Source: Photobacterium piscicola (lineage in GTDB: Bacteria; Pseudomonadota; Gammaproteobacteria; Enterobacterales; Vibrionaceae). From it: DNA of 64,000 nt. This document shows, piece after piece, positions 57,277 through 64,000 of this stretch. Under the pieces are notes generated by a model. That model did not search any database and was not told where the DNA came from. It saw only the letters and a program-made list of their open reading frames with translations. The stretch's first letter is position 1, and each line of letters begins with the position of its first letter. Both the position numbers and the translations under genes were made by a program. The stretch covers positions 1 through 64,000 of the forward strand of contig NZ_FUZI01000007.1 of NCBI RefSeq assembly GCF_900166965.1, in the 5' to 3' direction.

Positions 57277-58892
57277 TAGGCTTGCTCCGGTTGTAACGTA
57301 GGCCCAGGAAGATTAAGTGCGGAATCAAGGATCATTAGCGTCATTGGGCCAGCAATACCATCTGCGGCAATATCTTGTGCCCGTTGAAAACGGCGTAATT
57401 TATCAAGGATCGTTTGATTAAAATAACTCACCTGTGGGCCATCATCACCTAAGAAAGCATTTAATTGTTGATTTAACCATGCGACTCGTGCGCCACTTTG
57501 ACCAAAACGAATCGTGGTTTTATCGCCTAGTGGTGGACGCCATAGCAAACTAAAGTGGCCACTCCAACGCGCTTCAAACCATGCAGGTGTCACTGAAATA
57601 CGTTGTTTATCTAGCAATAATTCAATTCGATCACTCGTAATTGCATACACAACCGCATAGAAAGGCTGCTGTTGACCATCTTTAAGGGTTACGATCACTG
57701 GTCGATTAATTAATCCTAAGCGCGTTAATGTCGTTGAACCAGAAAAACACGTCAATGCGATTCGAGCGCTAGTCGCACACGTTGCTTGATTTAATGCAGT
57801 ATCAAAACCCCATAATTTATACAGACTTTGCATGGCATTACGTTGATTACGGCTATCATTAATGGCGGTCACTAATCGAATTTCAGTGCTGACGACGGCC
57901 TTTTTTAACGGTGCCGTATTCGGTGTTACCGCAGGTGAAGAAGATACCGTAGTTAAAGATAATGCTGATGTGGGTGTTTGAGGCCAATATTGCCACGTCA
58001 CTGTCGCCATCACGCCACACAGTGCCGCTGCGATTGTCCATGGCAGCCATGCTAAGCTTGAACGTGACGAAGTGACTGATGGTACTTGCCAACTCAATAT
58101 ATCTTCACAGGCTTGAACCGCCATTGCCTTGGTCACACTGTGAGTACCACCCTGACAGGCTAACTGCATCGATTTATCACACACCAAGTTAATTAACCGA
58201 GGTACTCCCTGCGTTTGTTTAGCGATATAACTGACAATACTGGCATTGAATACCGAATATAAACAATCAACCGCATTAAGACGGTAATGAATATATTCAC
58301 TGACTTCCGTTTCGGTCAATGGCAGCAAATGGTAACGGGAAGTGATCCGCTGTGCTAATTGGCGTAAGCGTTCTTGTTGTAATAGCTGCTGTAATTCAGG
58401 CTGGCCAATCAAAACAACTTTTAATAATTTACGGCTATCGGTTTCTAAATTAGTCAATAATCGTAATTGTTCTAGCACATCAGGCATCAAATGTTGGGCT
58501 TCATCGACTAACAATAGTGTCTGCCGACCCGCAGCATGATTAGCAATAAGATGCTGATAAATAATATCGGTTAATTGCTTGAAACTGGCTTCGTCGCGAT
58601 AAGATAGCCCTAATTCATCACAAATAGTGGCCAATAAATCATGTGATGATAACGCCGGATTGAGGATCACCGCCACTTGCGCTTGTTGCGGTAATCGTGA
58701 AATCATCGCCCGCAATACCGTTGTTTTTCCTGTCCCCACTTCCCCCGTTAATAAGCCAAAACCACCACCATCGGTGAGTCCTGATAGCATATGCGTTAAT
58801 GCTTCTCGATGACGCTCACTGAGGTAGAGAAAACGGGCACTTGGCACAATTGAAAATGGTGCTTCATTTATGCCAAAAAAATCTTGGTACAT
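57276..58892 (-). CDS. gspA: type II secretion ATPase GspA (ExeA)
   Basis: 538 residues. AAA ATPase (~1-260) with Walker A GEVGTGKTT at 50-58, Walker B LLLVDEAQH, and MYQDFFGINEAPFSI start typical of ExeA; membrane helix ~278-298; C-terminal peptidoglycan-binding domain (~470-530: RRFQRAQDIAADGIAGPMT). Works with GspB to place the secretin. The main gsp operon is not in the window, so the pair is unlinked as in other vibrios. Divergent from cca. Confidence 0.94.
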   Translation of the reverse strand: MYQDFFGINEAPFSIVPSARFLYLSERHREALTHMLSGLTDGGGFGLLTGEVGTGKTTVLRAMISRLPQQAQVAVILNPALSSHDLLATICDELGLSYRDEASFKQLTDIIYQHLIANHAAGRQTLLLVDEAQHLMPDVLEQLRLLTNLETDSRKLLKVVLIGQPELQQLLQQERLRQLAQRITSRYHLLPLTETEVSEYIHYRLNAVDCLYSVFNASIVSYIAKQTQGVPRLINLVCDKSMQLACQGGTHSVTKAMAVQACEDILSWQVPSVTSSRSSLAWLPWTIAAALCGVMATVTWQYWPQTPTSALSLTTVSSSPAVTPNTAPLKKAVVSTEIRLVTAINDSRNQRNAMQSLYKLWGFDTALNQATCATSARIALTCFSGSTTLTRLGLINRPVIVTLKDGQQQPFYAVVYAITSDRIELLLDKQRISVTPAWFEARWSGHFSLLWRPPLGDKTTIRFGQSGARVAWLNQQLNAFLGDDGPQVSYFNQTILDKLRRFQRAQDIAADGIAGPMTLMILDSALNLPGPTLQPEQA

Positions 58893-59136
58893 ATCTATAC
58901 TCTAATACTTAAAATTATTTAGGAATAAATTATCGATAACATCATCAACAACATAAAAATACTTAGTACTGACAAACTCTCATTGCTGAGCGATATTTGC
59001 TATTATGATGACATCAACAAACCAGTGTATATTGGTTAACAAAATAATACCGATTAACATTATCATGCTGTGATAATGGTGACTTTTTCATTGTGATCTA
59101 CAACTATTAGCCCCGCGTGGTATTAAGGAGTCTTCA
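58893..59136. other. divergent gspA / cca spacer
   Basis: 244 bases, AT-rich, containing promoters for both genes. No clear hexamer pair; the cca ribosome site AAGGAG is at ~59125-59130. Confidence 0.4.
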
Positions 59137-60366
59137 TTGCAAACCTATCTTGTCGGTGGTGCTGTTCGCGACACTTTATTAGGCTTACCTATAACAGATC
59201 AAGACTGGGTTGTTGTTGGCACCACACCAACGGCCATGCTTGAATTAGGTTATGAGCAAATTGGCAGTGATTTTCCCGTTTTTCTTCATCCTCGAACCAA
59301 ACAAGAATATGCCCTCGCACGTACCGAGCGTAAATCAGGCCATGGTTACACTGGCTTTAGCTGTTATGCCGCTGCCGATGTTACCCTTGAACAAGATCTA
59401 TTACGACGTGATTTAACCATCAATGCTATTGCCCAAGATCAACAAGGGCAACTCATCGATCCATACCATGGTCAATATGATCTAGAACATAAGATCTTAC
59501 GTCATGTTTCACCTGCATTTAGCGAAGATCCATTGCGCGTATTACGCGTCGCCCGTTTTGCCGCTCGTTTTGCTCACTTAGGCTTTACTATTGCTGCCGA
59601 AACCATGGCATTAATGCAAGAAATTGTCGTCAGTGGTGAATTAGCCAACCTAACCCCAGAGCGAGTATGGCTTGAGTGGCACAAATCACTTTCAAGCAAT
59701 GATCCACAGGTCTTTTTAAGCGTATTACGTCAGTGTGGTGCTTTAGCGGTAATTATGCCTGAAATCGATGCGTTATTTGGCATACCACAACCCGTAAAAT
59801 GGCATCCTGAAATCGATTGTGGTATCCATACGTTGCTTGTCGCAAAACAAGCAGCTGTACTCAGCGATGATACAATCATTCGTTTTGCTGCCCAAGTACA
59901 TGATCTTGGTAAAGCACTTTCCCCTAAAGATGATTTACCTCACCATAAGACCCATTGCCGTGATGGTATTAAGCCAATCAAACAGTTATGTCAGCGAATA
60001 AAAGTACCAAATGATTATCGTGATTTAGCACTGTTAGTTTGTGCTCAACATACCAAGATCCACCATGCACAAGAAATGCGCGCCAGCACTTTTATTTCGA
60101 TATTTGATCAAATAGATGCATGGCGAAAACCCCATCGCATTGAGCAACTGGCCATATGTTGTCGTGCTGATGCTCGCGGTCGCCACGGTTTAGAAGCAAC
60201 GGTCTATCCACAAGCAGACATCACCATTGCTGCTTTTGATATCGCTCAAGCAGTCCCTGTCGCCCCGATTATTGCCGCAGGGTTCATTGGCGCTGAAATC
60301 AAACAGCAATTAACGCAAGCCCGCACCCTCGCTGTTGATGAATATTTACAGCGTACACGCACCTAA
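59137..60366 (+). CDS. cca: multifunctional CCA-adding tRNA nucleotidyltransferase
   Basis: 409 residues (E. coli 412). Adds or repairs the 3' CCA end of tRNA using CTP and ATP. Class II N-terminal nucleotidyltransferase: YLVGGAVRD and the D-x-D in [14 protein letters not shown] and the amino-acid template [16 protein letters not shown]-terminal HD domain (HTLLV...VHDLGKAL) gives phosphatase/phosphodiesterase activity. The start is TTG with AAGGAG seven bases ahead; no ATG fits and the conserved N terminus begins there. Confidence 0.96.
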   Translation: MQTYLVGGAVRDTLLGLPITDQDWVVVGTTPTAMLELGYEQIGSDFPVFLHPRTKQEYALARTERKSGHGYTGFSCYAAADVTLEQDLLRRDLTINAIAQDQQGQLIDPYHGQYDLEHKILRHVSPAFSEDPLRVLRVARFAARFAHLGFTIAAETMALMQEIVVSGELANLTPERVWLEWHKSLSSNDPQVFLSVLRQCGALAVIMPEIDALFGIPQPVKWHPEIDCGIHTLLVAKQAAVLSDDTIIRFAAQVHDLGKALSPKDDLPHHKTHCRDGIKPIKQLCQRIKVPNDYRDLALLVCAQHTKIHHAQEMRASTFISIFDQIDAWRKPHRIEQLAICCRADARGRHGLEATVYPQADITIAAFDIAQAVPVAPIIAAGFIGAEIKQQLTQARTLAVDEYLQRTRT

Positions 60367-60377
60367 TCTACAGCAAT

Positions 60378-60406
60378 AAAAAAGCCGACATAAAGTCGGC
60401 TTTTTT
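60378..60406. terminator. bidirectional terminator (cca / uppP)
   Basis: AAAAAAGCCGAC / GTCGGCTTTTTT, 5-nt loop, between convergent stops. Confidence 0.92.
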
Positions 60407-60426
60407 GTAACACGTTTATTCTAAAA

Positions 60427-61230
60427 TTATTTAGATAATAAAAATAGGAATAAACCAGCACCTAATATTAAACGGTAGATAACAAATGGCGTCATACCTA
60501 AACGTGTCACTAATTTTAAGAACACGTGAATACATGCATATGCACTAACAAACGAAACCGCAATACCAATACTTAGATTACTGATATCAATCGGCTCAGT
60601 GCCGGTTACCAGTTTAAGACCTAAATACCCGCCCGCAAGCAAAATAATAGGTATCGACATTAAGAATGAGAATCGTGCCGCTGCTTCACGAGTAAAGCCA
60701 AGATATAGAGCGGCTGTCATGGTTGCACCAGAGCGAGACGTACCAGGAATGATAGCGGCAGCTTGGGCTAAACCGATTAAGACCGCACTTTTCCATGTGG
60801 TTTGATATTCATTGTCAGTCTGCTTAGCATGTTTATCAACCCACCATAACAGCAAGCCGAAAATAATAGTTGTACAAGCAATAACCCACGCAGAACGCAA
60901 ATACATCTCGATGAAGTCTTTCATCAACAAGCCAAAAATACAGGCTGGAATGGTTGAAATAACAATCATCCATGCTAATTTAGATTCAGCATTATGTTGA
61001 CGTTTAAAAATTGAAGCTAGCCATGCGCTAAGTAGCGTAACAACTTCTTTACGGAAATAAATCATTACCGCTAATAATGTTCCTACATGCACCGCAACAT
61101 CAAATGCCAACCCTTGATCTGACCAGCCCAATATTTCTGACGGTAAAATAAGATGGGCAGAACTCGATACAGGTAAAAACTCTGTTAATCCCTGTAACAG
61201 GGCAAGCATAATCGCTTCAAAGTGACTCAT
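60427..61230 (-). CDS. uppP: undecaprenyl-diphosphatase (BacA type)
   Basis: 267 residues, inner membrane, about eight helices. Dephosphorylates undecaprenyl pyrophosphate to recycle the peptidoglycan lipid carrier. The two conserved loops [15 protein letters not shown] and [18 protein letters not shown] carry the catalytic Glu, Ser and Arg. AAGGAT ribosome site. Lies 43 bases downstream of folK on the same strand. Confidence 0.97.
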   Translation of the reverse strand: MSHFEAIMLALLQGLTEFLPVSSSAHLILPSEILGWSDQGLAFDVAVHVGTLLAVMIYFRKEVVTLLSAWLASIFKRQHNAESKLAWMIVISTIPACIFGLLMKDFIEMYLRSAWVIACTTIIFGLLLWWVDKHAKQTDNEYQTTWKSAVLIGLAQAAAIIPGTSRSGATMTAALYLGFTREAAARFSFLMSIPIILLAGGYLGLKLVTGTEPIDISNLSIGIAVSFVSAYACIHVFLKLVTRLGMTPFVIYRLILGAGLFLFLLSK

Positions 61231-61273
61231 TCATTATCCTTAATTTAGGTTATATATCGCTATAAGTAATATT

Positions 61274-61747
61274 TTATTCAACAGGCCATAATGACTGTTG
61301 AGGTGAAAATTTTTGCCATAACTCCGCAATCGTCTGTTGCTGTCCGGGAATAACTAACTCAGGACATAATTCACTCATTGGCCAAAGCACAAAGGCAAAT
61401 TTATACAGATCAGACCGAGGTATTGTAGGTGAGCACTCACAAACTACGTCACCATAAAGTAAAATATCGAGATCAATTGTACGACTTTGATTTTTTTGGG
61501 TATTTTCAGGTCGTCCTAATTGCCGTTCAATCTCTTTTAGTGATTGCTGCAGAGTCGCTAATGACAATGACGTTTTTATTTCAATGACACTATTAAAGAA
61601 ATTATCACCGTTAAAACCAACAGGTTCTGCTTCAAAAATACGTGACATACGCCATGAACTCGCTAACTGCGCCACCGCCTTGACGCCAGCGGGTAAGTAA
61701 TGTTCGCGATCAATATTGCTGCCAATGCTGATATAAGCGGTGATCAC
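61274..61747 (-). CDS. folK: 6-hydroxymethyl-dihydropterin pyrophosphokinase
   Basis: 157 residues, cytosolic. Pyrophosphorylates the pterin in folate synthesis. Conserved ISIGSNID start, GFNGDNFFNSVIEI, and RTIDLDILLYGD with the two Asp metal ligands. Start is GTG (61745-61747), overlapping the folB TAG by one base (TAGTG), so it is translationally coupled. E. coli-type FolK is ~159 residues. Confidence 0.95.
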   Translation of the reverse strand: MITAYISIGSNIDREHYLPAGVKAVAQLASSWRMSRIFEAEPVGFNGDNFFNSVIEIKTSLSLATLQQSLKEIERQLGRPENTQKNQSRTIDLDILLYGDVVCECSPTIPRSDLYKFAFVLWPMSELCPELVIPGQQQTIAELWQKFSPQQSLWPVE

Positions 61748-62100
61748 TACTTAATGCCTCGTTCGATCTGAACCCCAACGCCAGCGGCATTAGCAATGGC
61801 GCTCGGTTTGGTCACGCGCACTTTAATCCATGGCACTGCAAAGCGCGTCATGATCAAAGTAGCAATATCTTCTGCAACGCGTTCAACTAACAAAAAACGC
61901 CCTTGAGTAATATGTTCAGTAACCGCAGTACTAACCATTGAGTAATCTAACGCTAAATTAACATCATCCGCTATGGCTGCAGGACGATTATCGTGAGCCA
62001 TCTCTAAATCTAATACTAATTTTTGCTTAATTTTTTGTTCCCAGTCATACACTCCAATAGTGGCGATAACTTCAAGTTGTTCTATAAATACCGTGTCCAT
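61747..62100 (-). CDS. folB: dihydroneopterin aldolase
   Basis: 117 residues, normal length. Cleaves dihydroneopterin to 6-hydroxymethyl-dihydropterin, the step before FolK. VFIEQLEVIATIGVYDWEQ, with the general-base region, LDLEM and LVERVAEDIATLI are the family blocks; Glu in VERVA and the C-terminal Lys are catalytic. First gene of folB-folK-uppP; divergent from plsY with a 251-base spacer. Confidence 0.95.
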   Translation of the reverse strand: MDTVFIEQLEVIATIGVYDWEQKIKQKLVLDLEMAHDNRPAAIADDVNLALDYSMVSTAVTEHITQGRFLLVERVAEDIATLIMTRFAVPWIKVRVTKPSAIANAAGVGVQIERGIK

Positions 62101-62351
62101 ATTTAATCGCTAATTTTGATAGAGGTCGGATACCTAATACACACAAAAACGCGTATTATCAGGCTATATAAGTTAGCGAAAACACCTGCTAACTGGTCAA
62201 CAACACATTGAATGCTGACCATAATTATGACTATATCACAGCCATAAACACGCTGATATTTATCAGTACCAATATTGATCAAGATAAGATCCAGCTAACA
62301 TTTAGCGGCAATAAAGAATGCCACTTATCTTTCAAATAACCGGGATATTGC
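62101..62351. other. divergent folB / plsY spacer
   Basis: 251 bases. I see no gene and no clear operator; the region contains both promoters. Confidence 0.35.
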
Positions 62352-62966
62352 ATGACACCATTAGCGTTACTGATGATCATTGCGGCTTATCTATTAGGAT
62401 CTATTTCCAGTGCAGTATTAATTTCAAAACTGTACCACTTTCCAGATCCTCGTACCCATGGCTCACTCAATCCGGGCGCAACCAATGTCCTTCGCCTCGG
62501 AGGTAAAACGGCCGCAATATTAGTCTTAGTTGCTGATATTTTAAAAGGCATGATTCCTGTTTGGTTAAGCTACTTTTTAGGCTTAAATCCTTTCCTATTA
62601 GGCATCATAGGCATCGCAGCTTGCCTTGGTCATATCTACCCTATCTTCTTCCATTTTCAAGGTGGTAAAGGGGTCGCTACCGCACTTGGTGCATTAGCCC
62701 CTATCGGCTGGGATCTCAGTGGTGGTTTAATTATTATTTGGATATCAGCACTGACATTAACCGGCTATTCATCTCTCGCATCGTTAATTACCGCCCTTGT
62801 TGCACCACTGATGACATGGATGGTCAAACCTGAATACACCATGCCCGTCGCGATGCTGTCTTGCTTAATTATCTTTCGTCATCAAGATAATATTCGTCGT
62901 TTACTCGACGGTGACGAAACAAAAATATGGCAGAAATTTGCCCGAAAAAGTAACGAAAAGCAATAA
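62352..62966 (+). CDS. plsY: acyl-phosphate:glycerol-3-phosphate acyltransferase
   Basis: 204 residues, inner membrane with seven helices. First acylation of glycerol-3-phosphate in phospholipid synthesis, using acyl phosphate from PlsX. Three PlsY loops: [30 protein letters not shown] (read as SISSAVLI then [12 protein letters not shown]), [17 protein letters not shown], and [15 protein letters not shown]. Monocistronic; adjacent folB/tsaD context is conserved in gammaproteobacteria. Confidence 0.97.
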   Translation: MTPLALLMIIAAYLLGSISSAVLISKLYHFPDPRTHGSLNPGATNVLRLGGKTAAILVLVADILKGMIPVWLSYFLGLNPFLLGIIGIAACLGHIYPIFFHFQGGKGVATALGALAPIGWDLSGGLIIIWISALTLTGYSSLASLITALVAPLMTWMVKPEYTMPVAMLSCLIIFRHQDNIRRLLDGDETKIWQKFARKSNEKQ

Positions 62967-62985
62967 ATACACAGAAAAAAACACA

Positions 62986-63016
62986 AAAAAAGCGAGAACA
63001 TATGTTCTCGCTTTTT
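62986..63016. terminator. bidirectional terminator (plsY / tsaD)
   Basis: AAAAAGCGAGAACATATGTTCTCGCTTTTT-type palindrome (62986-63015), between convergent stops; T runs on both strands. Confidence 0.88.
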
Positions 63017-63040
63017 GTTTGAATTAATGCATATTTATTA

Positions 63041-64000
63041 CTAAGCAACAGGCTTCAGTTGATCGATAGGCCAACGTGGATAAACCTTAACACCAAGATC
63101 CATCAATTCATTATTCTTTAGACGTTGCATACCAGCATAAGCAATCATCGCACCATTATCGGTACAAAATTCAGTACGTGGATAAAACACTTGGCCATGC
63201 ATGCCTTTCATCAAGGTTTCAAGCTGTTGACGTAATGATTTATTTGCACTTACGCCGCCAGCAATCACTAGGCGCTTATAGCCCGTTTGCTTTAATGCAC
63301 GCTTACATTTTATCGCTAACGTATCAACAACAGCGTCTTGGAACGCATACGCAATATCAGCACGTGTTTGTGGATCATCATCATTGCCCCGAATCGTATT
63401 CGCCGCAAATGTTTTTAATCCTGAAAAACTAAAATCAAGACCTGGGCGATCTGTCATTGGACGTGGGAACTTAAATCGTCCCGGCGTACCTTGTTCAGCC
63501 ATTTTAGACAGTAACGGACCACCAGGGTAATCAAGCCCCATCATCTTCGCTGTTTTATCAAAAGCTTCACCCGCGGCGTCATCCACTGACTCACCAAGAA
63601 TTTTATAATCACCAATACCACGCACATCTACCATCATGGTATGTCCGCCAGAAACCAGCAATGCCACAAAAGGAAATTCAGGTGGATTATCTTCTAACAT
63701 TGGTGCGAGTAGATGACCTTCCATATGGTGTACGGCAACCGCAGGTAAATCCCATGCATAAGCTAAACTACGACCAATTGTTGCGCCCACTAGTAGCGCG
63801 CCAACAAGACCAGGACCAGCAGTGTACGCAACACCGTCAAGATCGTCTGGCGTTAAGCCCGCAGCAGCCAAGGTTGCCGTAATTAAGGGAATGGTTTTTT
63901 TAACATGATCACGTGACGCTAACTCAGGAACAACACCACCGTAATCAGCATGTAACTTTACTTGACTGTAAAGTTCATGTGCCAATAAACCTTTTTCATC
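63041..64000 (-). CDS. tsaD: tRNA threonylcarbamoyltransferase TsaD, cut at window edge
   Basis: The reading frame stays open through 64000, so about 20 N-terminal residues are missing; the visible part begins [18 protein letters not shown]. Kae1/Qri7 family: with TsaB and TsaE transfers threonylcarbamoyl to A37 of ANN-decoding tRNAs. The metal-binding H-x3-H is in VHHMEGHL, and the ASKHA ATP-site motifs [30 protein letters not shown] and [11 protein letters not shown] are all present. No break within it. Opposite to plsY, as in many gammaproteobacteria. Confidence 0.97.
   Translation of the reverse strand, partial: DEKGLLAHELYSQVKLHADYGGVVPELASRDHVKKTIPLITATLAAAGLTPDDLDGVAYTAGPGLVGALLVGATIGRSLAYAWDLPAVAVHHMEGHLLAPMLEDNPPEFPFVALLVSGGHTMMVDVRGIGDYKILGESVDDAAGEAFDKTAKMMGLDYPGGPLLSKMAEQGTPGRFKFPRPMTDRPGLDFSFSGLKTFAANTIRGNDDDPQTRADIAYAFQDAVVDTLAIKCKRALKQTGYKRLVIAGGVSANKSLRQQLETLMKGMHGQVFYPRTEFCTDNGAMIAYAGMQRLKNNELMDLGVKVYPRWPIDQLKPVA

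Overview
The window is chromosomal DNA from a Gram-negative gammaproteobacterium, most likely Vibrionaceae and probably a Photobacterium. This rests on AT-rich coding DNA, the 5' end of a 16S rRNA gene, and two long gene orders that I know from Vibrio chromosomes: lptG-lptF-pepA-holC-valS, and parC-parE-yqiA-cpdA-yqiB-nudF / tolC / hldE-glnE / ygiF / pit / ygiM / gspBA / cca / uppP-folK-folB / plsY / tsaD. Lysine decarboxylase plus arginine deiminase loci suggest a fermentative marine or fish-associated species. The species call is inference. I see no prophage, insertion sequence, CRISPR array or integrase.

Layout. 1-480 (minus): the start of an rrn operon with boxA and promoter. 0.9-9.5 kb: tsgA, a lysyl-tRNA synthetase and the acid-response module cadC, cadBA. 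9.6-13.2 kb: an exported 2H phosphoesterase, a RIO1-type kinase, an OprD-like porin and tRNA-Leu(CAA). 13.4-21.2 kb: an RDD protein, LPS export genes lptFG, pepA, holC, valS. 21.4-25.3 kb: an accessory stretch with a duplicated DUF2061 membrane protein, a MarR-GNAT fusion and a GH2 beta-mannosidase. 25.5-35.1 kb: rraB, a YfcC-type carrier, arcA-arcC-arcB, pyrBI with an attenuator and leader peptide, an ArgR paralogue and ridA. 35.2-43.8 kb: idi, plsC, parC, parE, yqiA, cpdA, yqiB, nudF. 44-64 kb: tolC, hldE-glnE, a chemoreceptor, ygiF, DUF47-pit, ygiM, gspAB, cca, uppP, folK-folB, plsY and a tsaD gene cut by the window edge.

How the genes work together. CadC should sense acid and lysine and switch on cadBA. 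CadA consumes a proton by decarboxylating lysine, and CadB exchanges the cadaverine for lysine. In the arc locus, arginine is split to citrulline, ornithine and carbamoyl phosphate, which ArcC turns into ATP; the YfcC-type carrier is a plausible arginine/ornithine exchanger. Carbamoyl phosphate is also the substrate of PyrB next door, so three users of it (arcB, arcC, pyrB) sit within 4 kb. The arcB gene sits between rraB and pyrB, where other vibrios (from memory) keep biosynthetic argF, so arcA, arcC and the carrier look like insertions beside an ancestral gene. The 36-64 kb half is mostly conserved housekeeping DNA.

I did not find a clearly new multi-gene system. The points most worth a second look are the ADI-linked ArgR with a changed arginine-site residue, the pyrBI leader with a PurR-like box on its promoter, a CadC without the periplasmic cysteine pair, a 13-copy octanucleotide repeat before arcA, an 18-bp perfect inverted repeat in front of the MarR-GNAT gene, a perfect FNR box near rraB, and the exported 2H phosphoesterase.
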